Notes: a model not told the origin generated them from the letters alone. A stretch of DNA of 64,000 bases from Synechococcus sp. RCC307 (GCA_000063525.1 CT978603.1:1049105-1113104), one strand, 5' to 3'. Shown: positions 17,984-27,900, counted from the first letter of the stretch. Translations and numbers: made by a program.

Positions 17984-18898
17984 ATGCATCGCTTCCTGCC
18001 CTACGCCTGGTTCGGCGGACGCTGCGTGCCATTTGCTGAAGCCACGCTGTCGGTGGCGACCCATGCCTTGCACTACGGCACCGGTGCCTTTGGCGGCATG
18101 CGGGCCCTGCCAAATCCTCAAGATCCCGGCGAGATCCTGCTGTTCCGGGCTGATCGCCATGCCAAGCGCCTGAGCCAGAGCGCACGCTTGCTGCTCACTG
18201 ATTTGCCCGCGTCCACTGTTTTGGAGGCGGTGGAGGCTTTCCTGAAGGCCAACCAGCCCAGCTGTCCGATCTACCTGCGCCCATTCGTTTACACCTCCGA
18301 TCTCGGTATCGCCCCGCGGCTGCACGACATCGAGACCGATTTTCTGATCTATGGCCTGGAACTGGGGGACTACCTCTCTCCGGAGGGCGTCAGCTGCCGG
18401 ATCAGCTCCTGGACACGCCAGGAGGACCGCTCTCTCCCCCTGAGGGGCAAGATCAGTGGGGCCTACATCACCAGCTCCCTGGCCAAGACAGAGGCAGTGA
18501 AGAGCGGATTTGATGAGGCGCTGCTTCTGAACAGCCGCGGCAAGGTGAGCGAAGCCAGCGGCATGAACCTGTTCATCGTTCGCGATGGGGTGCTCTACAC
18601 CCCTGGCGTCGACCAGGACATCCTGGAGGGAATCACCCGTGGCAGCGTGATCGAGCTGGCTCGCCACATGGGCTACACCGTGGTGGAACGGCCGATCGAC
18701 AAGAGCGAATTATTTGTTGCCGAGGAGGTTTTCCTGACCGGCACCGCCGCCAAGGTCACCCCGGTGCGGCGCGTGGAATGCACCGACCTGTCCTCTGATC
18801 GGCCGGTCATGGATGCCTTGCGCGAGCGCATCACCGCCATTACCGAGGGGCGAGACCCTAACTTTGAGCACTGGGTGACGCGGATTCGGATTAAGTGA
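17984..18898 (+). CDS. ilvE: Branched-chain amino acid aminotransferase
   Basis: PLP enzyme carrying out the last step of leucine, isoleucine and valine synthesis. It shows [20 protein letters not shown] near the start, [13 protein letters not shown], the PLP lysine (Lys156, [11 protein letters not shown]), the class IV motif [18 protein letters not shown] and [10 protein letters not shown]. Length 304 fits. The stop shares a base with the metH ATG (TGATG), linking branched-chain and methionine synthesis in one transcript. Confidence 0.94.
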   Translation: MHRFLPYAWFGGRCVPFAEATLSVATHALHYGTGAFGGMRALPNPQDPGEILLFRADRHAKRLSQSARLLLTDLPASTVLEAVEAFLKANQPSCPIYLRPFVYTSDLGIAPRLHDIETDFLIYGLELGDYLSPEGVSCRISSWTRQEDRSLPLRGKISGAYITSSLAKTEAVKSGFDEALLLNSRGKVSEASGMNLFIVRDGVLYTPGVDQDILEGITRGSVIELARHMGYTVVERPIDKSELFVAEEVFLTGTAAKVTPVRRVECTDLSSDRPVMDALRERITAITEGRDPNFEHWVTRIRIK

Positions 18899-21800
18899 TG
18901 CACCGCTTTCTGGAGAGACTGCACGCTCCGGAGCGGCCAGTTCTCGTCTTCGATGGGGCGACGGGTACCTCGCTCCAACAGATGGATCTTGGCCCCGATG
19001 ATTTCGGTGGCGCTGCCCTGGAGGGCTGCAACGAAAACCTGGTGGTGACCAGGCCGGATGCCGTGCAAGAGGTGCACCGGCAGTTCCTTGAGGCCGGTTG
19101 CGATGTGATTGAAACCGACACCTTCGGGGCCACCTCGTTGGTGTTGGCTGAATACGACCTGCAGGACCAGACCTACGAGCTCAATGTCAAAGCGGCTCAA
19201 CTGGCCCGTGAGATGGCCGATCGCTACAGCACCCCAGAGAAGCCGCGCTTTGTGGCCGGCTCCATGGGGCCCACCACGAAGCTGCCAACCCTGGGGCATG
19301 TGGGCTTCGATGCGATGCGCGATTCCTTTGCCGAACAGGCCCGCGGCTTGCTGGCCGGCAATGTTGACCTGTTCATCATCGAAACCTGCCAAGACCCGCT
19401 GCAAATCAAGGCAGCCTTAGCTGGCCTTGAGCAGGCGTTTGCTGCCGCTGGCGAGCGGCGGCCGGTGATGGTCAGCGTGACGATGGAAACCACCGGCACG
19501 ATGTTGGTGGGCTCCGACATCGCCGCTGTGGTGGCGATCCTCGAACCCTTCCCGATTGATGTGTTGGGCCTCAATTGCGCCACGGGCCCGGAGCAAATGA
19601 AAGAGCACGTGCGCTACCTCAGCGCGCATGCTCCCTTTGTTGTGAGTTGCATCCCCAATGCCGGTTTGCCGGAAAACGTGGGGGGTGTGGCCCACTACCG
19701 GCTAACCCCGGTGGAAATGAAGATGGCGATGCACCACTTCATCGAAGACCTCGGGGTTCAGGTCATTGGTGGCTGTTGCGGCACCACGCCAGCCCACATT
19801 GCTGCCCTGGCTGAGTTGGCCCAGGAGATGACCCCAGCGGAACGGCCGGTGCGCACGCCCCAGGCCCAACTCCAACGCCCCTTGTTGGGTGCTGAGGCAT
19901 CGGCGGCCTCGATTTATGGGACGACGCCTTATCACCAGGACAACTCCTTTTTGATCATTGGTGAGCGGCTCAACGCCAGTGGCTCCAAGAAGGTGCGCGA
20001 GCTGCTGAACAGCGAAGACTGGGATGGCCTGGTGGCTGTTGCTAGGGGCCAGGTCAAAGAGAATGCCCACGTGCTCGATGTCAACGTCGACTATGTCGGC
20101 CGTGACGGTGAGAAAGATATGCACGACTTGGTGAGCCGTTTGGTCACCAACGTCAACCTGCCGTTGATGCTCGACTCCACGGAATGGCAAAAGATGGAGG
20201 CCGGGCTGAAGGTGGCTGGTGGTAAGTGCCTGCTGAATTCCACCAACTACGAAGACGGCGACGAGCGCTTCTTCAAAGTGCTGGAGCTGGCTCGGACCTA
20301 TGGCGCTGGTGTGGTGGTGGGCACCATCGATGAAGAGGGAATGGCACGAACCGCCGATCGCAAGTTCGCCATTGCCCAACGCGCTTATCGAGATGCCGTG
20401 GAGTTCGGCATCCCGGCCCATGAAATCTTTTACGACCCCCTGGCGTTACCGATTTCAACCGGCATCGAAGAAGACCGGCGCAATGGCTGCGAAACCATTG
20501 AAGCGATTCGGCGCATCATCACCGACTTGCCTGGAGTTCACGTCGTCCTCGGCGTGAGCAATATCAGCTTTGGTCTCTCACCGGCTGCACGGATCACCTT
20601 GAACTCCGTGTTCCTGCATGACTGCTGTGAAGCCGGGATGGACGCCGCCATCGTGAGCCCAGCCAAAATCCTGCCGCTGATGAAGATCAGCGATGAGCAT
20701 CAACAGGTGTGCCGGGATCTGATCAACGACAACCGTCGTTTTGAGGGCTCGGTTTGCATTTACGACCCCCTCACCGAACTCACCACGATGTTCGAAGGGG
20801 TGAGCACCAAAGAGGCACGAGCCTCAGGCCCCTCATTGGCTGACTTGCCGGTCGAGGAACGGCTCAAACAACACATCATTGATGGTGAACGAATTGGCTT
20901 AGAGCCGGCCTTGGATGAAGGCCTGCAGAACTACAAACCCCTTCAGATCGTCAACACCTTTTTGCTCGATGGCATGAAGGTGGTGGGGGAATTGTTTGGT
21001 TCGGGCCAAATGCAACTTCCGTTTGTGCTGCAGAGCGCCGAAACCATGAAAAGCGCTGTGGCTTATCTCGAGCCCCATATGGAGAAAACAGAAGGGGAAA
21101 GTTCAGGCAAGGCCAAATTCTTGATCGCCACGGTGAAAGGCGACGTGCATGACATTGGCAAAAATCTGGTTGACATCATCCTCACCAATAACGGCTATGA
21201 GGTGGTCAACCTCGGCATCAAACAGTCTGTTGATGCCATCATCGAAGCCCAGCAAACCCATCAGGCTGATTGCATTGCCATGAGCGGTCTGCTGGTGAAA
21301 TCGACGGCCTTCATGAAGGACAACCTGCAGGCCTTCAATGACGCCGGCATCTCGGTCCCTGTAATTCTTGGCGGAGCAGCCTTAACGCCACGCTTTGTGC
21401 AGAAGGACTGCCGTGAGGTTTATAACGGTCAAGTCATCTATGGCCGTGATGCGTTCGCTGATCTGCGCTTTATGGACGCGCTGGTGGATGCGAAAAAAGG
21501 TGGTGAGTGGAGTGACACCGAGGGTTTCCTTGGAGCCGTTCCCGAGGGTCTGGGGCTCAACGGCGATGCCCATAGCGATTCAGCAAGCTCGGATGGCGCA
21601 GCCAGCGAGCCCACCGAGGAGAAGCCATCACTGCCTGTGAGCCTTGAGCGGTCCGCTGCTGTGCCAGAAGAACCGGCACTAGAGCCTCCCTTCTGGGGGA
21701 CCAAGGTGCTCAGCGAGCAGGACATGGATCTGGAGGAGGTGTTTGGCTACCTCGATCGCAACGCGCTGTTTGCAGGCCAGTGGCAAATGCGCAAAAGCAA

Positions 21801-22485
21801 GGACCAAAGCCGCGAGGAGTATGAGCAACAACTCCGCGATAAGGCTGAGCCGGTGTTGCAGGAGTGGTTGCAACGGGCCCGCAGCGAGAAGCTGCTGACG
21901 CCGCGTGTGGCCTATGGGTATTTCCCGTGCGGACGCGATGGCAATGCCGTTGTGGTGTTCGATCCCAACGACACCACGCGTGAGCTGGGACGCTTTGAGT
22001 TGCCACGGCAACGCTCGGGCAACACCTACTGCATCGCTGATTTTTATCGGGATCTCAGCAGCAATGGCGAACCCACCGATATGTTGCCCATGCAAGCGGT
22101 GACCATGGGTGAGAAGGCCAGTGCTTTTGCCAAGGAGCTCTTCCAAGCAGATCGCTACAGCGATTACCTCTACTTCCACGGCTTGGGTGTGCAGATGGCT
22201 GAAGCCCTTGCTGAGTGGACCCACGCGCGCATTCGCGCTGAGCTTGGCTTCGCTGCCGATGAGCCTGAAGCCCTGCGGGATGTGTTGGCCCAGCGCTACC
22301 GAGGCAGCCGGTATTCCTTTGGCTACCCCGCCTGTCCCAACGTCGCCGATTCAAGGCCTCAGCTGGATTGGCTTGAGGCTGATCGCATTGGCCTGTCCAT
22401 GGATGACAGCGATCAATTGGAGCCAGAACAGAGCACAACCGCCCTGGTGGCCCTGCACAGCCAGGCGCGCTATTTCAGCGCTTGA
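18898..22485 (+). CDS. metH: Cobalamin-dependent methionine synthase
   Basis: Transfers a methyl group from methyltetrahydrofolate through B12 to homocysteine. All modules are present in 1195 residues: homocysteine domain ([11 protein letters not shown]; zinc ligands Cys227, Cys293, Cys294 in GGCCGTT), pterin domain ([16 protein letters not shown]), B12 cap and B12 domain (His751 in [19 protein letters not shown]) and the reactivation domain ([17 protein letters not shown]). A charged linker rich in Ser/Glu (about residues 885-935) precedes the reactivation domain. An in-frame GTG sits three bases upstream of ATG 18898. No B12 riboswitch precedes it because it abuts ilvE. Confidence 0.97.
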   Translation: MHRFLERLHAPERPVLVFDGATGTSLQQMDLGPDDFGGAALEGCNENLVVTRPDAVQEVHRQFLEAGCDVIETDTFGATSLVLAEYDLQDQTYELNVKAAQLAREMADRYSTPEKPRFVAGSMGPTTKLPTLGHVGFDAMRDSFAEQARGLLAGNVDLFIIETCQDPLQIKAALAGLEQAFAAAGERRPVMVSVTMETTGTMLVGSDIAAVVAILEPFPIDVLGLNCATGPEQMKEHVRYLSAHAPFVVSCIPNAGLPENVGGVAHYRLTPVEMKMAMHHFIEDLGVQVIGGCCGTTPAHIAALAELAQEMTPAERPVRTPQAQLQRPLLGAEASAASIYGTTPYHQDNSFLIIGERLNASGSKKVRELLNSEDWDGLVAVARGQVKENAHVLDVNVDYVGRDGEKDMHDLVSRLVTNVNLPLMLDSTEWQKMEAGLKVAGGKCLLNSTNYEDGDERFFKVLELARTYGAGVVVGTIDEEGMARTADRKFAIAQRAYRDAVEFGIPAHEIFYDPLALPISTGIEEDRRNGCETIEAIRRIITDLPGVHVVLGVSNISFGLSPAARITLNSVFLHDCCEAGMDAAIVSPAKILPLMKISDEHQQVCRDLINDNRRFEGSVCIYDPLTELTTMFEGVSTKEARASGPSLADLPVEERLKQHIIDGERIGLEPALDEGLQNYKPLQIVNTFLLDGMKVVGELFGSGQMQLPFVLQSAETMKSAVAYLEPHMEKTEGESSGKAKFLIATVKGDVHDIGKNLVDIILTNNGYEVVNLGIKQSVDAIIEAQQTHQADCIAMSGLLVKSTAFMKDNLQAFNDAGISVPVILGGAALTPRFVQKDCREVYNGQVIYGRDAFADLRFMDALVDAKKGGEWSDTEGFLGAVPEGLGLNGDAHSDSASSDGAASEPTEEKPSLPVSLERSAAVPEEPALEPPFWGTKVLSEQDMDLEEVFGYLDRNALFAGQWQMRKSKDQSREEYEQQLRDKAEPVLQEWLQRARSEKLLTPRVAYGYFPCGRDGNAVVVFDPNDTTRELGRFELPRQRSGNTYCIADFYRDLSSNGEPTDMLPMQAVTMGEKASAFAKELFQADRYSDYLYFHGLGVQMAEALAEWTHARIRAELGFAADEPEALRDVLAQRYRGSRYSFGYPACPNVADSRPQLDWLEADRIGLSMDDSDQLEPEQSTTALVALHSQARYFSA

Positions 22486-22516
22486 TTGTGAGAGCCTGAG
22501 CGCTTGCTGCGCTGAA
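22474..22516 (+). repeat. Inverted repeat TTCAGCGC / GCGCTGAA between metH and the 90-aa gene
   Basis: Eight-base perfect arms (22474-22481, 22509-22516) enclose 27 bases that themselves contain a second GAGCGCTTG copy of the GCGCTTG motif. The right arm ends three bases before the next start codon, where the ribosome would bind, so folding could affect translation of the 90-aa protein. Confidence 0.4.
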
Positions 22517-22519
22517 TCA

Positions 22520-22792
22520 ATGGCGATTGCTGGACCTGGCGGCGTTGATGACGCCATTGCCGCTGGCCTGGACCTCGATGGAACACCGATTCCAGGGCCG
22601 ATGGTGGACCTCTACCGCGAGGTGATGGAGCTTGAGAGCAAGCGAGCCCGCAGCGGCGTCAAAAAATCAATGCGCAACCGGATCGTCAAAACCGGGGCCA
22701 AGCACTTTGATCAAGAGACCTTGAACCAACGCCTCATCGACGCCGGCTGGGATGGTCTGAAGGCCAAGGAGATCGCGTTCTTCTACAGCTGA
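22520..22792 (+). CDS. Conserved small cyanobacterial protein (possibly DUF4090)
   Basis: A 90-residue protein. The N terminus is glycine-rich (IAGPGGVDDAIAAGLDLDG), followed by a helical basic segment and a conserved-looking end (FDQETLNQRLIDAGWDGLKAKEIAFFYS). It resembles the small cyanobacterial family I know as DUF4090; that match is from memory and unsure. ATG 22520 starts three bases after an inverted repeat (22474-22481 with 22509-22516). No function can be assigned. Confidence 0.68.
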   Translation: MAIAGPGGVDDAIAAGLDLDGTPIPGPMVDLYREVMELESKRARSGVKKSMRNRIVKTGAKHFDQETLNQRLIDAGWDGLKAKEIAFFYS

Positions 22793-22798
22793 GCTGAT

Positions 22799-23029
22799 TT
22801 ATTCGCTGACGCGCCCTTCCAGGGCGTCGATCACGCTTTGTTGAAACGCATCGAGGGCGGAGGAGTCGCTGAGATCTTCCCCCTCTCCGGCGGCGTTCTG
22901 GGTCAAATCCTGGAAGTGGAAGGCACCTTCTCCATTCGCCAGAAACTCCATCGCGGAGCTCTCGCCACTCTCTGCAAAGGCATCAACTAGAGCGTGGAAG
23001 GCCGCATCTTCGGTGAAATCCCAGCTCAT
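22799..23029 (-). CDS. Small acidic hypothetical protein (76 aa)
   Basis: A 76-residue, strongly acidic protein (MSWDFTEDAAFHALVDAFAE at the start, then EGEDLSDSSALDAF) with few basic residues and no cysteine or membrane segment. It faces the 90-aa gene tail to tail six bases away. The acidic, helical make-up could suit an inhibitor or adaptor, but nothing in the context points to a partner. Confidence 0.6.
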   Translation of the reverse strand: MSWDFTEDAAFHALVDAFAESGESSAMEFLANGEGAFHFQDLTQNAAGEGEDLSDSSALDAFQQSVIDALEGRVSE

Positions 23030-23138
23030 CAGTTCAGCAGGTGTCGATGGTCGAAACAGACAGCCACAACGTGGCCCCCATGACCCATAGCGCCTACCCC
23101 CCCGAATCCGTCAAGCTTTTGATAGCAGTTTGTGGCCT

Positions 23139-23552
23139 GTGAACTCCAACCCAAATGCTCCAAAACACGTTCTGGGAGGCCCTTTGCAGCGATGTGGCTG
23201 CCAACCCATGACCGGTTGGTACCGCGATGGCTTTTGCCGAACTGACGCGGCTGATGTGGGTCAACACACGGTGTGTTGCCAGGTGAACGACTCGTTCTTG
23301 AGCTACAGCAAGGCCCAAGGCAACGACCTCAGCACGCCGATGCCCCAATTTGATTTCCCGGGGCTGAAGCCTGGGGACCATTGGTGTATTTGTGCGGCTC
23401 GCTGGTTGCAGGCCTACGCCGACGGCATGGCTCCGCCGGTGATCCTCGAGCGATGCGAGCAATCGGCCCTGGAGGTGATCCCTCTGGAGTTGCTCAAGGA
23501 GCTCGCCTTACCAGGGGATGACGCTTCCATCCCAAGCCAGGAAGCGCCCTGA
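23139..23552 (+). CDS. DUF2237 family protein
   Basis: A 137-residue protein with the DUF2237 hallmark: NVLG-like NAPKHVLGGPLQRCGCQP, the MTGWYRDGFCRTD motif, then a VGQHTVCCQV segment and PGLKPGDHWCICAARW. Cysteines and the GDxWCxCxxRW ending suggest a small metal- or redox-linked fold; the role is unknown. GTG 23139 is chosen because upstream residues are not family-like. It overlaps the convergent SDR gene by 45 bases. Confidence 0.78.
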   Translation: MNSNPNAPKHVLGGPLQRCGCQPMTGWYRDGFCRTDAADVGQHTVCCQVNDSFLSYSKAQGNDLSTPMPQFDFPGLKPGDHWCICAARWLQAYADGMAPPVILERCEQSALEVIPLELLKELALPGDDASIPSQEAP

Positions 23553-24224
23553 ATCCTCTGGTGTTTGCCGCGCCAACACATCCAACAGATGTCCCGCTGC
23601 CCGTTGGGGACTGAACAACTTTTCAGCCGGCACCGCCGAGCGAAACGGTGCTGAGAGCTCGGTTGCCGTGGTCCCTGGGTGCAAAAGGCTCACGCAAGCC
23701 AGCGGCAAACGCCTCTTCCACTCCAAGGCCAACGTGCGCAGCAATTGATTTTGGGCGGCTTTGGCCGCCCTGTAGCCATACCAACCGCCGAGGTGGTTAT
23801 CGCCGATGCTGCCGACGCGGGCTGAGAGGGAGGCAAACCAACACGGCTGGCCATGGCCCAGGGCTGGGGCGACGGCCTTAGCCAGCAGGATCGGAGCAAA
23901 GGCATTGATGTTGAACGCTTGTTCCAAACCACTGCGCTGGATGGCTTGCAACCGTTTTTCAGGGCCACGGCCGCCCTCATGCAACCAACCAGCGGTGTTG
24001 ATGACCATCCGCAGCGGCGGTTGCTGCTGCAGCCAACCACTGAGCTCTTCGAGATCCTCGTCGCGGCAGAGATCCAGGCGCGGCTGACTGCGTCGGCCAA
24101 GGGGCAACACCGTGAGTCCTGGGCACTCCTGGTTCAGTAGCTCGCTGATGGCTGAGCCAATGCCCCCCTGTCCAACAACCAAAGCCGAACCATCAAGCTC
24201 CTGCAGGCGGGCTGGAACGGGCAT
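23508..24224 (-). CDS. Short-chain dehydrogenase/reductase, CsgA-like
   Basis: A 238-residue Rossmann oxidoreductase. It carries a dinucleotide loop (LVVGQGGIGSAISELL), the NAG-type motif (VINTAGWLHEGG), the catalytic Ser-Tyr-Lys set (SLSARVGS; YGYRAAKAAQ) and an HPGTTATELSAPF loop after the active site. Substrate unknown. ATG 24224 has GGAG six bases upstream; ATG 24257 (MAIMRQRIG) is possible with a weaker AGGA. It is divergent from gpsA. Confidence 0.83.
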   Translation of the reverse strand: MPVPARLQELDGSALVVGQGGIGSAISELLNQECPGLTVLPLGRRSQPRLDLCRDEDLEELSGWLQQQPPLRMVINTAGWLHEGGRGPEKRLQAIQRSGLEQAFNINAFAPILLAKAVAPALGHGQPCWFASLSARVGSIGDNHLGGWYGYRAAKAAQNQLLRTLALEWKRRLPLACVSLLHPGTTATELSAPFRSAVPAEKLFSPQRAAGHLLDVLARQTPEDSGRFLAWDGSVIPW

Positions 24225-24274
24225 GGGAACTCCGATGCGCTGTCGCATGATGGCCATCACATCGTCCTGAGTGC

Positions 24275-25180
24275 GTGGCCCTGACGATTGGTGTGCTTGG
24301 AGGAGGTGCTTGGGGAAGCACCTTGGCCGGACTGCTGAGCCAGGGCGGCCATCGCGTTCAGATTTGGCGGCGTGAGCACGGCCCACAAGCTCTGCAAGCT
24401 CTTGCAGCCTCTGAGGTTTTGGTGGGAGCCACCGCCCTGGTCGGTGTCAGTGGCATGGCGCAACAGATCAAGGGCTGGTCAGCCAGACCGATCGTGAGTT
24501 GCTCCAAGGGCCTGGACCCAAGCAGCGGTCAAACAGCGAGTGCCCTGTGGAAGGCGGCTTGCCCCCTGTGGCCTGTTGTGGTGCTTAGTGGCCCCAATTT
24601 GGCCAGTGAGCTGCAACAGGGACTGCCAGCGGCCAGCGTGCTGGCTGGCCATGACGAGGGGTTGCTCAGCACACTGCAGCAGCAGCTCAGCACAGAGCAA
24701 TTTCGCCTGTATCGCAACAACGACCCACTTGGGACTGAATTGGCCGGTGCTCTGAAAAATGTGATGGCGGTGGCTGCTGGCATCTGTGATGGCCTCCAGC
24801 TGGGCGCCAATGCCCGCGCATCGTTGTTGACCCGTGCCCTGGCCGAAATGGCCACGGTGCTCCACGGCCTGGGAGGCCGTCAGGACACCTTGTACGGCCT
24901 AGCTGGCATTGGTGATCTCCTGGCGACCGCGACGAGCCCGCTGAGCCGCAATTACCGGTTCGGACTCTGTATGGCCGATGGCTTGGACCGGCAGCAGGCC
25001 CTTGAAAAGGTCGGAGCCACCGTTGAGGGGGTTCCCACCTGTGAAGCCATTGCTTCGCTGGGGCGGCAAAAGCAATGGTCCCTGCCAATCACCGAGAGCG
25101 TGGCATTGCTGCTTCAGGGCGCGCTCTCTCCCGCACAAGCTCTTCAGCAACTGATGCAGCGCGAGCTGCGCTGCGAATGA
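24275..25180 (+). CDS. gpsA: Glycerol-3-phosphate dehydrogenase [NAD(P)+]
   Basis: Makes sn-glycerol-3-phosphate for membrane lipids. The nucleotide motif is at the very start (IGVLGGGAWGSTLAGLLS), with SCSKGLDP, LSGPNLASE, the catalytic lysine region GALKNVMAVAAGICDGL and the GLAGIGDLLATATSPLSRN motif in order. Length 301 is slightly short but complete. It begins with GTG 24275. Its TGA overlaps the ATG of the next gene (ATGA). Confidence 0.95.
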   Translation: MALTIGVLGGGAWGSTLAGLLSQGGHRVQIWRREHGPQALQALAASEVLVGATALVGVSGMAQQIKGWSARPIVSCSKGLDPSSGQTASALWKAACPLWPVVVLSGPNLASELQQGLPAASVLAGHDEGLLSTLQQQLSTEQFRLYRNNDPLGTELAGALKNVMAVAAGICDGLQLGANARASLLTRALAEMATVLHGLGGRQDTLYGLAGIGDLLATATSPLSRNYRFGLCMADGLDRQQALEKVGATVEGVPTCEAIASLGRQKQWSLPITESVALLLQGALSPAQALQQLMQRELRCE

Positions 25181-26013
25181 CATTGCCCGTGGTTGCTGTT
25201 GATGCGTTCAGCGCCGAGCCCCTTGGCGGGAATGGCGCGACGGTGGTGTGGCTTGAGCAACCAGCCGATCGGCAGTGGATGCAGCAAATGGCTGCCGCGT
25301 TCAATCAATCCGAGACCGCCTTTCTATGGCGGCATGGGGGTCAGTGGTATCTGCGCTGGTTCACGCCGAGCTGTGAAGTGGATCTATGCGGCCATGCCAC
25401 CTTGGCGACCACCTTGGCGTTGCATCACTGGAAGCAGCTGCTGATCCATTCACCCCAACACCTACAGACCCGAAGTGGCCCGTTGCGAATTGAACTGCAG
25501 AGTCCAATCTCGGCAGCGATTGATTTGCCCAGCGATGGTTTGAAGCCACGCGGGAAGGACCCATGGATGGCCCCATTCCAGCCGCTGCAGCAGTGGACCT
25601 CTGATCTTGGCTACGGGGTGCTGTTGCTGGAGCCCACAGCAGATCTCAAGCAGCTCAATCCCGATGATCCCTGCTGGGCCAGTTCCGTTGAAAAAGCTTG
25701 GGTTCTGATGCAGCGATGTAGCGGGCCTAGCGATTACCAGCTGCGTTTCTTTGCTCCAGGTCTTGGACTGCGGGAAGACCCTGTGACGGGATCGGCCCAT
25801 GCCTTGGTGGCCCCCTGGTGGTGTGAACAGCTCCGTCAAAGCTCGGTGCGTGGATGGCAGCCATCACACCGTCCCGGTGGACTCTGTTGTGAACCACTCA
25901 GCAGCGGCATGATCCGCCTAACCGGCGATGGGGTCATCCTTTGGGACGGCGACTTGCGCAGCGAACCAGCCCATCCATCTGCGGAGCCATGGCTCGCTTT
26001 GCATCCCAACTGA
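25177..26013 (+). CDS. PhzF-family isomerase-like protein
   Basis: A 278-residue member of the PhzF (phenazine biosynthesis-like) fold. Features: VDAFSAEPLGGNGATVVWL, the catalytic glutamate in NQSETAFLW, the FTPSCEVDLCGHATLATT motif and the second-half motif GLREDPVTGSAHALVAPWW. Such proteins are epimerase/isomerase relatives, usually without phenazine production; the substrate is unknown. Four-base overlap with gpsA and an overlap of 25 bases with the next gene place it in a tight cluster. Confidence 0.88.
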   Translation: MTLPVVAVDAFSAEPLGGNGATVVWLEQPADRQWMQQMAAAFNQSETAFLWRHGGQWYLRWFTPSCEVDLCGHATLATTLALHHWKQLLIHSPQHLQTRSGPLRIELQSPISAAIDLPSDGLKPRGKDPWMAPFQPLQQWTSDLGYGVLLLEPTADLKQLNPDDPCWASSVEKAWVLMQRCSGPSDYQLRFFAPGLGLREDPVTGSAHALVAPWWCEQLRQSSVRGWQPSHRPGGLCCEPLSSGMIRLTGDGVILWDGDLRSEPAHPSAEPWLALHPN

Positions 26014-26900
26014 GTGCGTCGGGGCCTGTGGTGTTGCTGTTGGGGCTTCCACTGCTGATGGGTGGGGCGATCTTGGCTTGGATCGTTCAGGACCAGCAGC
26101 CCAATTCACAGGCTTTGTCGAAGTCGTTGGTGGATGAACTCCTCGATCAGCAGAGCAGCCATCAGTCAGCAGCTGCGGGAGCCTCGGCCGCTGCGCAGGA
26201 GTTGGCCGTTCCCCCCTTGGGAGCCCAGCCTGCGTTAGCCATTCGTGTGATGCTCCATCACGCTTCAGGCCCGGTGTCGATTCACCATGGAGAGCGCTCC
26301 GAGACGCTGAACTGCCGAGGCGGTCAACTCACCGGGGCTCCACAGCCCTTGGGATCTGGGCGTTGGTTCCAGGCGGTTGCTGGCGAGCCTGTTGGCCTGA
26401 ATCAACAGCGTTACCGCGGAGGTGTGCAGGTGCTCTGCCAGGGCAACAAGCTCTTGGTGGTGAATCATGTGCCCTTAGAGGACTACATCAGCTCGGTGGT
26501 GGGCGCTGAGATGCCCAGCCACTGGCCAGCTGAAGCCTTAAGGGCGCAGGCGGTTGCAGCCCGTTCTTACGCCATGGCTCACCTGGCCAGACCAGCCAGC
26601 CAGGCCTGGAATCTTGGGGCCACCACCCGCTGGCAGGCCTATGGGGGACTGGGCACGGAAAGCAAGAGCAGCCGCGCGGCGGCGGCTGACACGCAAGGGC
26701 TGATTCTGAGTTTTGAGGGCGGCATTGTGGAAAGCCTCTACGCCGCTGACCGGCAACTCACCGTGGAAGCCCATGGCCATCTCGGGGCCAGCATGAGCCA
26801 ACAGGGGGCCCGAAACTTGGCGGACAAGGGTTACCAATTCACGCAAATTCTCTCCAAGTACTACCCCGGTGCGAGCCTGGCGAGGTTGCAACGCTCGTGA
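25989..26900 (+). CDS. SpoIID/LytB-domain protein, membrane anchored
   Basis: A 303-residue protein with an N-terminal membrane segment (VVLLLGLPLLMGGAILAWIV) and a periplasmic SpoIID-type domain. The core motif is complete (VPLEDYISSVVGAEMPSHWP, ALRAQAVAARSYA). The C-terminal GxGMSQxGA motif appears as GHLGASMSQQGARNLA. The usual serine/glycine-rich segment between the two is much shortened. SpoIID relatives cut denuded glycan strands or activate amidases; either is possible here. The start overlaps the PhzF gene. Confidence 0.82.
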   Translation: MARFASQLSASGPVVLLLGLPLLMGGAILAWIVQDQQPNSQALSKSLVDELLDQQSSHQSAAAGASAAAQELAVPPLGAQPALAIRVMLHHASGPVSIHHGERSETLNCRGGQLTGAPQPLGSGRWFQAVAGEPVGLNQQRYRGGVQVLCQGNKLLVVNHVPLEDYISSVVGAEMPSHWPAEALRAQAVAARSYAMAHLARPASQAWNLGATTRWQAYGGLGTESKSSRAAAADTQGLILSFEGGIVESLYAADRQLTVEAHGHLGASMSQQGARNLADKGYQFTQILSKYYPGASLARLQRS

Positions 26901-26908
26901 GAGCTGCC

Positions 26909-27724
26909 ATGCACGACCTGCCCAATCGGTCTTTGGCGGTTCAACGCTCTGCGTTGCAATCCGGGGCGTTGATCCCGTTAAAGACGGAATTGATCTCTGG
27001 AGCCGATGAGCGCTTCCAACTGAGGCGCCTGATCAGTGCCACGCCTAAACACCTCACCAAGGCCGGCCCGAAACCGAACCCTTTTCGGCCGTGGGATCCG
27101 CGTTTGGAGGTGGCTTGCCAGCCAGAGCATGTGGTGTTGCTGAATAAATATCCGGTCCAAGCCGGGCATCTGTTGTTGATCACCAAGCAATGGCAGGCGC
27201 AGGGTGATTGGTTGCAAGCCACGGACTGGCAAGCGCTTTCGGCGGTGTGGAAGCAGCAGGCTGGCTTTTGGTTTTTCAACAGTTCAGCGGCTGCTGGAGC
27301 CAGTCAGCCGCACCGACACTTGCAATTGCTACCCCGAGGCGTCGGCCAGCCGCCGTGTCCATTGGATGCGGAATTTGAGGCTTTGGCCCAAGGGGGATCC
27401 CCTCGATGGCCATGGCAACACGCCGTCGCGGCACGACAACTCAAGCCAGCCTGCAACGCCGAAGATCTATTGGCTTGTTATCAAGAGCTAGCGGCTGCGC
27501 TTGGGATCGGAACAGCCACGAGCGATCAACGCCCCAAGCACCCCTACAACCTGCTGCTTTGCAACAAGTGGATGGTGATGGTGCGCCGCCGAAAAGAGAG
27601 CCACGCAGGATTCAGCGTGAATGCCCTCGGCTTTGCCGGCTACATGCTCGCCACCGATGCGTCGGACATGAGTTGGTTGGCCAACTGTGGCGGAGATGCG
27701 TTGTTGGATCAGGTCAGCTTTTAG
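26909..27724 (+). CDS. ATP adenylyltransferase (Ap4A phosphorylase)
   Basis: A 271-residue HIT-superfamily enzyme that phosphorolyses diadenosine tetraphosphate. It shows PFRPWDPRLEV, VLLNKYPVQAGHLLLITK, the HxHxx catalytic site as SQPHRHLQLLPR, and HPYNLLLCNKWMVMVRR with VNALGFAGYML at the end, typical of the cyanobacterial and yeast Apa proteins. ATG 26909 is used; GTG 26897 would overlap the preceding TGA and add four residues. The last four bases overlap the convergent 59-aa gene. Confidence 0.9.
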   Translation: MHDLPNRSLAVQRSALQSGALIPLKTELISGADERFQLRRLISATPKHLTKAGPKPNPFRPWDPRLEVACQPEHVVLLNKYPVQAGHLLLITKQWQAQGDWLQATDWQALSAVWKQQAGFWFFNSSAAAGASQPHRHLQLLPRGVGQPPCPLDAEFEALAQGGSPRWPWQHAVAARQLKPACNAEDLLACYQELAAALGIGTATSDQRPKHPYNLLLCNKWMVMVRRRKESHAGFSVNALGFAGYMLATDASDMSWLANCGGDALLDQVSF

Positions 27725-27900
27725 CTGGCCGCATCCCGCTCAATCTGCTGTTCCAGCGTCGCGATCGCAGCGTTAGCGGCGGCCAGTTGGCGTTCAACAG
27801 CATCACGCCAACCCTTGAGCATGTGGAGCTTGCGCTGTTGGTACTTGGCATAGGAGCTGTCACCAGGTTCAGACCAGCAGCAACCAGGAAGCGGAAACAT
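27721..27900 (-). CDS. Small conserved hypothetical protein (59 aa) with CCW motif
   Basis: A 59-residue protein: MFPLPGCCWSEPGDSSYAKY at the start followed by a charged helix to the end (QRKLHMLKGWRDAVERQLAA, then a short coiled coil). The vicinal cysteines and adjacent tryptophan are distinctive. The upstream in-frame codons (to 27987) look non-coding, so ATG 27900 is preferred. It overlaps the Ap4A phosphorylase gene by four bases. Not recognised. Confidence 0.6.
   Translation of the reverse strand: MFPLPGCCWSEPGDSSYAKYQQRKLHMLKGWRDAVERQLAAANAAIATLEQQIERDAAS

Noticed and set aside
25177-26013. Phenazine biosynthesis suggested by the PhzF-like gene
   Set aside because: No other phz genes are present; PhzF-fold proteins without phenazine synthesis are common.
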